64,000 bases of DNA from Streptomyces sp. 2114.4 (GTDB lineage: Bacteria; Actinomycetota; Actinomycetes; Streptomycetales; Streptomycetaceae): contig NZ_FYEY01000001.1 in NCBI RefSeq assembly GCF_900187385.1, positions 4,712,001-4,776,000 of the forward strand. The letters run 5' to 3'. A program made the position numbers and the translations under genes. Numbering within the stretch: position 1 is the first letter of the stretch; every line of letters begins with the position of its first letter. The notes under the pieces are model-generated. The model saw only the letters and a program-made list of their open reading frames with translations, ran no database searches and was not told the DNA's origin. Of the stretch, positions 55,125 to 63,359 are shown one piece after another.

Positions 55125-55687
55125 TTGACGTGCGGCCCAGCCAGCAGATGCGCGACCTCGGAGTCGTCCAGCACGGCGCCGGCATCCTGGCCGAACCGGC
55201 CCGCGCCTTCACCCTGCCCGTCGAGCGCGACGAAGCCGAGCGCATCACCGACGAACTGTTCGCCGCGATGGAACGGATCGGCCAGGTCCACCCCTTCGCC
55301 AAGGGCATGGGCATCGCCGCCCCACAGATCGGCATCGGCCGCTCCGCAGCCGTCGTCCAGCCGCCCGGCGACGCACCCGCCGTCATCCTGCTCAACCCGA
55401 AGATCACCGACCGCTCCGACGAGCTGGACGAGCAGTACGAGGGCTGCCTGAGCTTCTTCGACGTCTGCGGCCTCGTCCCCCGCCCCCTGAAGGTCACCGT
55501 CGAGACCACGGCCCTGACCGGCGAGACCGTCACCATCGTGTACGAACGCGGCCTCGCCCGCCTCATCCACCACGAGATCGACCACCTCGACGGCCTGCTC
55601 TACACCGCCCGCATGCGCAGCGGGGTCGAGCCGATCCCCGTCGAGGAGTACCGACAGACCGGCAGGGCCTGGGCATACGAGCAGTAG
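55121..55687 (+). CDS. def: peptide deformylase (accessory copy)
   Basis: 188 residues. It removes the formyl group from nascent N-terminal methionine. All three metal/catalytic motifs are present: GMGIAAPQI (63-71), EGCLS (107-111) and HEIDH (151-155). It therefore looks active, though it sits among broken genes in the island. A second deformylase in an element may give resistance to deformylase inhibitors such as actinonin. GTG start overlaps the stop of the remnant gene. Confidence 0.88.
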   Translation: MIDVRPSQQMRDLGVVQHGAGILAEPARAFTLPVERDEAERITDELFAAMERIGQVHPFAKGMGIAAPQIGIGRSAAVVQPPGDAPAVILLNPKITDRSDELDEQYEGCLSFFDVCGLVPRPLKVTVETTALTGETVTIVYERGLARLIHHEIDHLDGLLYTARMRSGVEPIPVEEYRQTGRAWAYEQ

Positions 55688-55866
55688 CCGTCAACTTCAC
55701 GGGGGGGGCCGAGATACGGGCTCGCGGTCTACCAACTCCGCGGCGTGCCCGGCGCTGCCGAACTCGCCTGCCGCTCCCGCGAGGCGCTGCTATCGCAATC
55801 CGTAACGTTCCCCAACGAGAAAATGCATCCGCAGATGCTACACACCAGCTCGATCCACAAACCGCT

Positions 55867-56862
55867 TCACGCCACCGCATCAATCCGCTCAACACACACA
55901 TCTCGAATGATCTTTAAGTCAGCCAACGCCTGAGCCCGGGCCTCCTCATGACCGGGCAGCCCGTTGTTCACCTTCTCAACCGCTTCGCCGATTGCGGAGA
56001 TAATCACTTTCGGGGCGAATCGCATACCGAAGACGTAGCCAGTATCCACGCGAGTCCGAAAATCCAACTCCACCACCTCCCAGGTAGCCATAACTTCCGA
56101 ATGCGCTCCAGCTCCGGACGATTGCTCCAGCGCCCGGATCAGGGCCTGGATGTTCTTGTGCGCCTGCGTGCACAATTTGCGGTAGCGGGTCCACATTTTG
56201 TGCGTGGCCACCACGGTGGCAATTGCGACAGTGACCGCTAGAGCTGGTAGCACCTTGGTGTAGTCACGAGAAATCGTCGGCAGCACGGCATACAGCAAAA
56301 TAGCCACACCGCATGCTCCGTTAAAGTTCCCGACCGTCCGGCTGACCATGGCTCGAAGGACACGCCCCTCCAGCCGCTCAAGCAGTCTATCCTTCGGCTC
56401 AAACCAGTGCGCCAAGTAAGGAAAGAGGAGGCAGAAGGCCAACATCTTCTGAGCGTCCCCGTAGCGAGCGATGAATTGCTCTGGAGCTGCGATGATCCTG
56501 TCAGCCACATTGAGTGGATAGAAGGATATCTTGAACGCGATAATCCCCCAGATCGCCACCTTCGCCTTCTCTCGGCGACTGAACCATACGGGCGTATGGA
56601 AAGTAATTGTCACCCACTGCCGCAGCCGACTACGTATGCGGCGTAAAGGCTTCGGCGCCTGCAAACCAGGAGAGATCTTTCGCCAGTGACGTCCCGCCAC
56701 AACAATTAGGGCGATACTGAAGACAAAGATCACGGCCCCAACGGCCTGGCGCCCCGCCTCATAAAGCTGGTTGCCCCAGAGGTTCAGCACAAACCCGACC
56801 GGCAAGAAGGCGAGCTTCCAGTGGGCGCGTACAAGACCAACAGGCCGGTACCAAATCGACAT
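55867..56862 (-). CDS. multi-pass membrane protein of unknown function
   Basis: About 331 residues from ATG 56862 (GGAG upstream). Four to five membrane segments are visible (AFLPVGFVLNLWGN, AVGAVIFVFSIALIVVAG, MLAFCLLFPYLAHW, GACGVAILLYAVLPT and LPALAVTVAIATVVATH), followed by a soluble C-terminal domain of about 100 residues. GC is clearly below the genome average, a sign of horizontal origin. No family recognised; phage-resistance membrane effectors often look like this but nothing proves it. Confidence 0.65.
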   Translation of the reverse strand: MSIWYRPVGLVRAHWKLAFLPVGFVLNLWGNQLYEAGRQAVGAVIFVFSIALIVVAGRHWRKISPGLQAPKPLRRIRSRLRQWVTITFHTPVWFSRREKAKVAIWGIIAFKISFYPLNVADRIIAAPEQFIARYGDAQKMLAFCLLFPYLAHWFEPKDRLLERLEGRVLRAMVSRTVGNFNGACGVAILLYAVLPTISRDYTKVLPALAVTVAIATVVATHKMWTRYRKLCTQAHKNIQALIRALEQSSGAGAHSEVMATWEVVELDFRTRVDTGYVFGMRFAPKVIISAIGEAVEKVNNGLPGHEEARAQALADLKIIRDVCVERIDAVA

Positions 56863-57717
56863 ACCACCATGCTCCGGCTCAGTCACGGCGCGGCGGACTG
56901 GTTTGATGGAGATCAGAGGTTCAACGTCGTGAAGATCCGAGGGGCCAGGGCCAACCGGGCCACTTGACGCGGGCTTGGTCGAACTTCGCAAACAGAAGCC
57001 TGCTCGGGAAGCCTCTGCGGAACTGGATGCTGCCACCGCCGCGGCGTTCCGATACGACGACCGCCACGCGCATCGCCATGATGGCTACGGCGCGCCGGCG
57101 GCTGTCCTTGGCGCGAGCGAACCGTGTCGGTCGATGACCATGCTGCGCCCCCGCTTGGCGCACCGCCTGGCGCTCGTCAAGCCACCGGGGGTGGGAGCGG
57201 ACGTTGAGCGAAGGGCCAGCCATGAAGCGGGCAGGGTCGAGACAGTAGGCGTAGCAGCCTTCCCGGGGCAGCCCACGGAATCGGCTGTCGTGATAGAAGG
57301 CGCGTGTCAGCTCCAGCTTGACCTAGACGCAGCGCGGGCACCATGTATGGCCTGCTCCGCTTGCGCTCACGCCCGACCCCGCGTCGATGCCGATGTCGCG
57401 AAAGCGCCCTCCGTTCCGGGCACGGAAGAGTCGTGCGCCCCCTCTGCCGCATTTCGGCCACGCCAGCAAGATCGCACACGGGCGATTCCGCATGATTCCA
57501 GCCGGAAGTTCGCCTGCCATATGCGTATGGAATGGGCACCGCGGGACGGCGCCCACGTCAAGGGCATCGCACACATGAACGACAGGGGCATTCCAGACGG
57601 CATCTCCGGCGACCGGAACAACTCTTCTCTCTGAGTGACAGCGAACGTACCGTCAGTCGGGTTTTGTGCCCGCAGGTAGGCCGCGGGATGCGCAATCAAC
57701 GGGGAGGGTATACAGCC
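56863..57717. other. no convincing intact gene
   Basis: 855 bases. On the minus strand a frame around 56921-57310 reads FYHDSRFRGLPREGCYAYCL and ARFMAGPSLNVRSHPRWLDE, which looks like decayed protein sequence (perhaps a transposase or replication protein), but an in-frame stop near 57325 ends it. Promoter of the five-gene operon should lie at the right end. Confidence 0.4.
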
Positions 57718-58245
57718 ATGGATCCACTGACGTTTCCGATGCTCGTCGGCACCGCGCTCACCGAGGCGGTCAAATTCCTATTCGATCGGGCCGGGGCGGT
57801 CCTCGATCGACGCTCGGGCCGAGTTCCCCTAGAGGAACCGGAAGAGGTGGAAGGGCGAAGCGGGCTGTTTACCGTCCACCCAGCTGAACTGTCCGCCGCG
57901 CGCATCGAGCGCATCACCGAAGCCCGCGGAGCACTCCAGGTGTATCTGACGCGTCCTGCGCTGCTACAGGGAGGCGACCCCGAGCTCAGGGAGCTCTTGG
58001 GTGGGCTGCGCCTGGACTTGGAGGAGATCTATGGGCGGCAGCTGCCCTTTGGTGACGAGGAAGAGCGGCCTGCCCGCCCGGGTGTCTCCGTCACACAACG
58101 CACGGACCGCCTCGCCGGTCACCAGGTCGGCGTACGCGCGCAAGGCATTTCCCAACAGGGCCGCGTGCGCGTGGACCAGTCCGCGAAGGTCATCGAGGCG
58201 TCGGCGGAACAAGTAGGCACCGAGATCGACGGAACCATCGGCTGA
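57718..58245 (+). CDS. first gene of an unknown five-gene operon
   Basis: 175 residues; ATG 57718 with GGGGAGG upstream. N-terminus MDPLTFPMLVGTALTEAVKF is a helix that could anchor at a membrane, followed by FLFDRAGAVLDRR, a charged middle and a polar C-terminal part (VRVDQSAKVIEASAEQVGTE). No enzyme motif. Similar small helical proteins act as effector-associated adaptors in conflict systems, but that is speculation. The next gene starts 15 bases downstream. Confidence 0.65.
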   Translation: MDPLTFPMLVGTALTEAVKFLFDRAGAVLDRRSGRVPLEEPEEVEGRSGLFTVHPAELSAARIERITEARGALQVYLTRPALLQGGDPELRELLGGLRLDLEEIYGRQLPFGDEEERPARPGVSVTQRTDRLAGHQVGVRAQGISQQGRVRVDQSAKVIEASAEQVGTEIDGTIG

Positions 58246-58260
58246 GAGGCGACGCGACCG

Positions 58261-60834
58261 ATGGCTTTCGACGACGAACCGGGCGTTGCCCAGCAGCCCG
58301 CTCCGGCTACTGGAGTGCCGCACAGCGCTACCGAAGATTCGCGCGTGCGTCCACCACTGCTTGACCGGTACACAGATCAAGAAGAAACCACCCTCGCCGA
58401 ACAATACGGCAGTTCGGCTGGCTTACACGCGACGGGCTCAGTGGCCAATACCGAGCCATCAACCGACTTCCGCGCGGCCGCGGTGACGGCGCCGAGCGCA
58501 CAGTCCGTCTCCGGACTCTCGCCGTATCCACCTCCCCCTGCCGCCCCACGGAGCAGCCCGGAGCCATTGGCCCAGCAAGAAGCCGAGCGGGGCAGGACGG
58601 CATCACCGTCCCCCGAGGCGATCGAGGCGGTCGGGCAAGCGGCCACGCTACAGCGTGCGTTGATCAATCTGGGCGAGATGATCGGCACGAAGTACGTGTT
58701 CGAGCAGACCTTGGACGCCGACGCGCCCATCGACTCCGAGTACTTGGCGGTGATCCGCAAGGTCTATGCCGAGCCCCACTTCGAAGGCGCGGACCGGAGC
58801 CGCAGCCCGTTCGCGCAGGCACTGGCGTCCCTCCGGCCCTCGGGGTCCGTGCTGGTCATCAATCGTCCGCCGAACAGCAGCAGGACCACGACCGCCTACG
58901 CCCTTCTCGACCAGCTCGTGGAAGAAGGTCTGATCACAGAAGTGCGACCACTCTCCTTCGGCGGTTCCCAGCACTTCCCCGCACGACGCCTACCTCACGA
59001 CCACGGATGCGGCTTCCTGCTCGAACTGCCGCCGGACGAGGACGGCTTCCAGGTCGCCGACACCTTCGGTTCCGGTCTGGGCAAGCTCGGCGAGCGGCTG
59101 ACCCGGCGGGACAACCGGCTCATCGTCCTCACCCGCCCGGAACAGTGGCAGCGCATCAGCCACGGCGCACCGCCAGGCGTAGCCCCGGACCTGGGCAAGA
59201 TCCGCCCGCACGACATCGCCACCCGCTGGCTGCTCGCGCAGGAGCCGTCGTTCCCCGTCAGTACCTGGCTCCGCAACACCGGTATACGCCGACTCATCGA
59301 CGGCATGACGCCCACGGACATCCTGAACGTCACTTCTCTCATGCTCGATGAGCACCGAAAGGCCGAGCGTCACGCTGCCGACGTCCCCTTGGACTTAGCC
59401 CGGGAGTCGACACAGCTGACTTCCGCCGAGCGGCCCCTCTCCCTCGACGCACAGATCGCCAACGTCGTGGCCGTCCTGAGCAACTGGGAGGACGCGCTCT
59501 ACGAGTGGCACGAACCGGAGGACCACTTCCGGACCAGCTTCGAACGGAACTTCCTCCTGGCCGCGGCCGTCCTGCGCGGCGACCCAGTGGGGCATGTGTA
59601 CGCCAAGGCCGCGGAGTTGACCGACACGCTAGACAAGAAGAAGGACTCCGTTCCCATCCACGGGCAGCAAGCCCCGGGCGTGATCGCCATGACCAAGGCG
59701 ATCAAGGCGCGGCGCGAGGAGGACGGCACCCTTCGCTTCGACCGCCCGCACTGGGACGACGCCGCGATCGAGTACTTCTGGAACGACCGCCCTCTGTCTC
59801 GTACGTCCTTCTTGAAGTGGCTCGCGCAGGTACCCATCGACGACACGGGGACGAACAAGGAAGCCCTGGAAACCATCACCAAGGACGCCCGCCGTGCCCT
59901 GGCGGGCCGCATCGGTGAGTTCGCGCTGCGCTGGGCCGTGCGTCATCGCAGGCAGGAACCATTGGAGGAGATCGTCAAGGCGTGGTACTCCCACGGCACG
60001 GACAGAGAACTGTGGCCTCTGGCCGTGGAGTTGTTCGACAACGCGGCGATCCACGCCGCGAGCGCGCCATACGTCCACACGCTGTTGCTGTCCTGGGCCA
60101 AACGCAAAGAGCCCTCCCTCCAGCAGGCGGTCGTCGAGGTCTGCACCGGGCAGTTCGGACGTCGGCACACCGGAAAGGCGCTACGCCGCCTGAAGCGTGT
60201 GGCGAACATCGGACTTGAGGAGGTTGTGGGCAGCCTGCGCGAGGCGATCCAGGTGCTATGGGCGGACACGTCCGTCCGGAAGACCCTCTTCGGGTACGTC
60301 GTCGACTGGTGCGGCGACGAGAAGATCATGGACACCGTGGGCCAGCGCACGTTCGCGGCTCTCGCCGCGTCTCCCGCGTCCAAGGCCGACCGAGTGCCGC
60401 TAGTTCTGCACAACGACACGACACCGGACAGCGACGAGGACGAGGAATTCCGCCCGCCCGTCGCCGGCCTGGTCACCGGATGGCGCACCCTCCTGCGTCA
60501 AGCGACTGGACCGGCAGGAGATCGCGAACTCGACCACGCCATCTACCTGTGGCTCGACGCGGCCCTCAAACAGCCGCCGCTGCGATCACTCATCCTCGAC
60601 ACCCTCCGCCGGGCCGTGGACGTTCGCGGTCCTGAAGGCCCGATCCTGCGCGAAGCCCTCCGCACCTGCTCCCAGGTCTGGGTCCAGAGTGAGAACCGCC
60701 CATACTCACCCGACCGGTCGCACCTGAAACAGGAGCTCTCCTCCCTCCTCGACGCCGACCTCGCCAAGGTCCAGAAGCGCCTACTGACGGAAGCCTCCGA
60801 AGCTGACGAGACGGAGGAGTCCGAAGCCGCATGA
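58261..60834 (+). CDS. 857-residue protein with degenerate P-loop (STAND-like)
   Basis: No named family. Residues 1-120 are disordered. Around 195-212, VLVINRPPNSSRTTTA has the shape of a Walker A loop with Arg in place of the essential Lys. It is followed by FLLELPPDED (about 257-266, Walker B position) and NRLIVLTRPEQW (about 284-295, sensor position), the order of STAND/AAA modules. From about 330 on, the protein is helical repeats (for example EFALRWAVRHRRQEPLEEIV and LLLSWAKRKEPSLQQAVVEV) resembling a scaffold or target-recognition domain. It may be an inactive ATPase that senses or bridges. The stop overlaps the next start (ATGA). Confidence 0.7.
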   Translation: MAFDDEPGVAQQPAPATGVPHSATEDSRVRPPLLDRYTDQEETTLAEQYGSSAGLHATGSVANTEPSTDFRAAAVTAPSAQSVSGLSPYPPPPAAPRSSPEPLAQQEAERGRTASPSPEAIEAVGQAATLQRALINLGEMIGTKYVFEQTLDADAPIDSEYLAVIRKVYAEPHFEGADRSRSPFAQALASLRPSGSVLVINRPPNSSRTTTAYALLDQLVEEGLITEVRPLSFGGSQHFPARRLPHDHGCGFLLELPPDEDGFQVADTFGSGLGKLGERLTRRDNRLIVLTRPEQWQRISHGAPPGVAPDLGKIRPHDIATRWLLAQEPSFPVSTWLRNTGIRRLIDGMTPTDILNVTSLMLDEHRKAERHAADVPLDLARESTQLTSAERPLSLDAQIANVVAVLSNWEDALYEWHEPEDHFRTSFERNFLLAAAVLRGDPVGHVYAKAAELTDTLDKKKDSVPIHGQQAPGVIAMTKAIKARREEDGTLRFDRPHWDDAAIEYFWNDRPLSRTSFLKWLAQVPIDDTGTNKEALETITKDARRALAGRIGEFALRWAVRHRRQEPLEEIVKAWYSHGTDRELWPLAVELFDNAAIHAASAPYVHTLLLSWAKRKEPSLQQAVVEVCTGQFGRRHTGKALRRLKRVANIGLEEVVGSLREAIQVLWADTSVRKTLFGYVVDWCGDEKIMDTVGQRTFAALAASPASKADRVPLVLHNDTTPDSDEDEEFRPPVAGLVTGWRTLLRQATGPAGDRELDHAIYLWLDAALKQPPLRSLILDTLRRAVDVRGPEGPILREALRTCSQVWVQSENRPYSPDRSHLKQELSSLLDADLAKVQKRLLTEASEADETEESEAA

Positions 60835-61610
60835 AGCGCCGCCCCGTCCCCGATGACGCCTCCGAGCTGGGTGCCACCACATGGGTCTCCGCCTTCTCCG
60901 ACCGGCCACGCAGCACGGACCCGACGCTCTGCTTCTGCGTGGACGTCCGGGCAGCATGGCGGCGCCGTGACGACACCGACGTTCCTGCGGATCCGCGAGC
61001 TGCCGGGAGACTCGTCAGGGTAGTGATCGACAAGGCGGCAGCCAAATGCGATGTCCTCCGCCCGGATGCCGCCGAGCAAGACATCGGATCCGCGCTCACC
61101 AAGGCCCTGCCGATCGGTGGCGAAGGCGTGATCGTCGTGGACGCCACCGTGAGCATCGATGTGGACGAACCAACCCGGCTGGCCGCGCTCGCCACGGAAC
61201 AGCTGTGGCAGAAGCACCATCGTCAGGAAGAGCTGCTGCGCCGCGAACTCGAACTGGACGAGCTGGCACGTCGCCAGGCCCGGGCACGCGAGGAGTTCCT
61301 CCAGGAGCACATCCTCGCCAACCCCGCCACCGCCCGGCTCTACACAGCCCTGGAAAGCGCGGCCGAGAACTGGCCGCGTCTAGGCGGGCCACCGACCGGT
61401 ACGGATCTCGAAGAACTGGTCCGCACCGTCAGACAGTGGCAACCCGGACAGCGGTGGGTCGTTGTTGCTCAGGTGCTCCACGATTTCGTCAGCAAGCTGA
61501 CCCCCGAAGGCTGCAAGGAACTCCTGACCCTGCTCGCCGGCACCGTCAAGGCATTCGGTGACGAGGACGCCGCCCGTGCCCTCACCGCCATCGCCGGCGA
61601 GTTCCAGTGA
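60831..61610 (+). CDS. third gene of the unknown operon, coiled-coil protein
   Basis: 259 residues. An N-terminal beta-rich domain (TLCFCVDVRAAW, RLVRVVIDKAAAKCDVL, EGVIVVDATVSIDVDEP) is followed by a long charged coiled coil (LWQKHHRQEELLRRELELDE and on to about residue 160) and a C-terminal helical domain. The layout of a beta domain with coiled coil is reminiscent of band-7/SPFH proteins but no membrane anchor exists. Coupled by four-base overlaps to both neighbours. Confidence 0.68.
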   Translation: MKRRPVPDDASELGATTWVSAFSDRPRSTDPTLCFCVDVRAAWRRRDDTDVPADPRAAGRLVRVVIDKAAAKCDVLRPDAAEQDIGSALTKALPIGGEGVIVVDATVSIDVDEPTRLAALATEQLWQKHHRQEELLRRELELDELARRQARAREEFLQEHILANPATARLYTALESAAENWPRLGGPPTGTDLEELVRTVRQWQPGQRWVVVAQVLHDFVSKLTPEGCKELLTLLAGTVKAFGDEDAARALTAIAGEFQ

Positions 61611-61792
61611 AGGTGACGCTCCTGCGCTGGCTCCTCGATCCGGTCACCAGCGTGCTGGCGGTGCGCCTCCGTGCCCAGAACCACGGCCGTATGTCGTACG
61701 AGGCAGCCTGGCGACTGGCTCGCGTCACACGGCACCCCGACGAGATGGGGTACCGCCTGTACGGCCATCTCCCGGAGGACCCACGGAGATGA
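61607..61792 (+). CDS. fourth gene of the unknown operon, 61 residues
   Basis: GTG start in the stop of the preceding gene. N-terminal VTLLRWLLDPVTSVLAVRLR is amphipathic and could lie on a membrane; the rest is basic (MSYEAAWRLARVTRHPDEMG). No family recognised. The overlaps (GTGA before, ATGA after) support translation. Confidence 0.6.
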   Translation: MKVTLLRWLLDPVTSVLAVRLRAQNHGRMSYEAAWRLARVTRHPDEMGYRLYGHLPEDPRR

Positions 61793-61956
61793 CCGAGCCG
61801 TCATGGCCGCAGCCAGCGTTACGTGGCCCGCCACCACGACCTGACCCGATGTGGCGGGCCCCCCGCCGCATCAGTCGGCGCCATCTGCGAACTCGCGGCA
61901 GCAACCGTTGCCGAGACCTGCGCGGAACACAGTGCCCGTGCCCCCTTGGGAGATGA
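61789..61956 (+). CDS. fifth gene of the unknown operon, 55-residue basic peptide
   Basis: ATG overlaps the preceding stop. Pro/Arg-rich (PSWPQPALRGPPPRPDPMW, then RAPRRISRRHLRTRG) ending with three cysteines (CRDLRGTQCPCPLGR). May be a true small peptide or a chance frame following the operon; the ATGA coupling is the only positive evidence. Confidence 0.4.
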   Translation: MTEPSWPQPALRGPPPRPDPMWRAPRRISRRHLRTRGSNRCRDLRGTQCPCPLGR

Positions 61957-62051
61957 TCTTCCTCCGGACGCCCACTGAACCCCATCACCACCACACCACA
62001 CCAGCCGTCTGACCAGGACAAATACTGACCAGTCCCGGTCAGGCCCCTCCT

Positions 62052-62095
62052 CGAACCTCATTCGGGACGAAGAGGTTGCCATTTCAAATCCCGCC
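62052..62095 (+). repeat. second tRNA-Pro-type att remnant
   Basis: Shares 25 identical bases (62052-62076) and, six bases on, 13 more (62083-62095) with 52246-52289. The T-arm is degraded here. It lies 155 bases before the tRNA-Thr attR, so one island end is stacked on another. Confidence 0.75.
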
Positions 62096-62250
62096 GCACC
62101 GAAAGCTGTCCGGTGCGTGAGCGATGCGTGAGCGGACGGCGAAACATGAGGCCCCGAAAGCCGGACCCAGCGTCAGACCGGGTGGTGCTGACCTGCAAGA
62201 ACAGCACCACCCGGCAGACACCAGCACCCCCGATCAGGTATTCGACCCCA

Positions 62251-62294
62251 CTTGTAAAGCGAAGGTCGTCGGTTCGAATCCGACAGGGGGCTCT
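62251..62294 (+). repeat. attR, 44 bp copy of tRNA-Thr 3' end
   Basis: Exact copy of 29007-29050. No 5' half of a tRNA precedes it, so it is the att scar at the right end of the island, not a gene. The DNA between 61957 and 62395 holds no convincing gene apart from these att sequences. Confidence 0.95.
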
Positions 62295-62395
62295 GAGCTT
62301 GAACAGGGAGGAAGCCCCGGGCCGGTGGATGGCCTGGGGCTTCTGGCATCTACGGGTGACATCAACGGGGCGGTCGGATCGCCCCACAGCCGTGA

Positions 62396-62660
62396 TCAGT
62401 CTCGGTCGAGCCGCCGCTTCAGCAGCCGGTCCATGTGGCTGATCGCTTCCCGTTGGGTGTCCTGGGCGACGTGGGTTTAGACGTCCATGGCCATGCTGGT
62501 CTGGCTGTGGCCAAGGATCTCCATCAGCACGCCGGGAGCGACGACGGCCGCGGTGAGCAGGGTGGCGCAGCCGCGCCGGGCGTCGTGGAGACGGATGGTG
62601 CAAAGGCCCGCCGAGGCGGTGAGCCGGGAGAAGGAGGGGTTCAGGTTACGAGGCTCGACG
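62396..62660 (-). pseudogene. tyrosine integrase remnant with stop at the catalytic tyrosine
   Basis: Reads CTIRLHDARRGCATLLTAA (His-x-x-Arg box), VLMEILGHSQTSMAMDV, then a TAA at 62477-62479 exactly where family members have the nucleophile Tyr, then THVAQDTQREAISHMDRLLK to the stop at 62396. The 5' part is missing. Orientation and distance to the att site mirror the intact integrase at the left end, suggesting a second, decayed element in tandem. Confidence 0.82.
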
Positions 62661-62760
62661 GGGCGGCCGGGCCCAGGCCCAGAGGCGACGGTCCGGGGAG
62701 AGCGGGTCCAGGGTTTTGCGCGCGGTGATCAGACGGCGGGTGTGTTCGGGGGCCTAGGTG

Positions 62761-62784
62761 CTCCTGCATTGTTTGATGCAGGAG
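62761..62784. terminator. 9 bp-stem hairpin
   Basis: CTCCTGCAT (62761-62769) / ATGCAGGAG (62776-62784), loop TGTTTG. Possible terminator or att-associated hairpin. Confidence 0.5.
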
Positions 62785-62878
62785 TGAATTGACCTGTCCG
62801 TGCTGATGGCGCAAACGGGGATTCAAGTCCGCGGATCAGGGAATGCCCCACAGGGGTTTCGTGTCACGAGGGGGAGCC

Positions 62879-63355
62879 TTGAGCACTCTGATCTTCGGCA
62901 TCATAGCTTCTGCAGCGGCAGTATTCTCGATTCTGTTTTCTGCCTGGCAAATTCGCCAACTGACGCGGCAAACGGTTATCACCAATGGAATCGCAGCCGC
63001 ATCGGCCATCTATAACAGCGTTGAAAGGCTCCACAATGTCGGTACGCTCATCTTTCAGCACCCCCAGCTGAATCAGTACTTCTTTCATGGTGCTGCTGTG
63101 CCGGAGCCTGGAGATGAGAGGGAACAGGTCCTGACTCTGGCTCACATGTTCGCCGACGCTCTGGACTATGGCCTCATGATCAAATCACTGGCTCCGGGGA
63201 CAAGCGAGTATGATTGCTGGGATTATTATGTAGCTGGAATGTTCGCGACATCTCCTGCCTTACGGCAGGTTGTGTTCGATCACCCGTCATGGTGGCCGAC
63301 TTTGACGCCACATCTTTCGGAGCCGCCTCCGCCAGCCACTATGCCGCGGGTTTGA
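62879..63355 (+). CDS. single-pass membrane protein of unknown function
   Basis: About 158 residues from TTG 62879, chosen because GAGG lies seven bases upstream and the product then opens with a membrane helix (STLIFGIIASAAAVFSILFS). Starts at GTG 62861 or ATG 62843 are also possible. The cytoplasmic part (QIRQLTRQTVITNGIAAASA, HPQLNQYFFHGA) resembles a widespread group of small bacterial membrane proteins without known role. GC is near 50-55 percent, far below the genome, so recent acquisition is likely. Confidence 0.6.
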   Translation: MSTLIFGIIASAAAVFSILFSAWQIRQLTRQTVITNGIAAASAIYNSVERLHNVGTLIFQHPQLNQYFFHGAAVPEPGDEREQVLTLAHMFADALDYGLMIKSLAPGTSEYDCWDYYVAGMFATSPALRQVVFDHPSWWPTLTPHLSEPPPPATMPRV

Positions 63356-63359
63356 TTCG

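Larger units (their letters stand above)
29007..62294. mobile_element. integrative genomic island in tRNA-Thr (AICE/IME-like, composite)
   Basis: Bounded by an exact 44 bp direct repeat of the tRNA-Thr 3' end. The left end carries integrase, Xre regulator, excisionase, DUF3631 ATPase, DUF2637 membrane protein, MobC and relaxase, the usual set of a Streptomyces integrative element that can be mobilised. About 25 kb of cargo follows, with lower and more variable GC and broken genes from 47.6 kb on. Internal tRNA-Pro-type repeats (52246 and 62052) and an integrase remnant at 54.4 kb show it is built from more than one element. No FtsK/TraB-like translocase was found, so transfer may need a helper. 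Confidence 0.88.

Noticed and set aside
56975..57634. 219-residue plus-strand frame
   Set aside because: No ribosome site, mixed composition and no resemblance to known proteins; the region looks decayed.
62251..62294. Second copy of the tRNA-Thr 3' end considered as a tRNA gene
   Set aside because: The 5' half (acceptor strand, D-arm) is missing, so it is an att scar.
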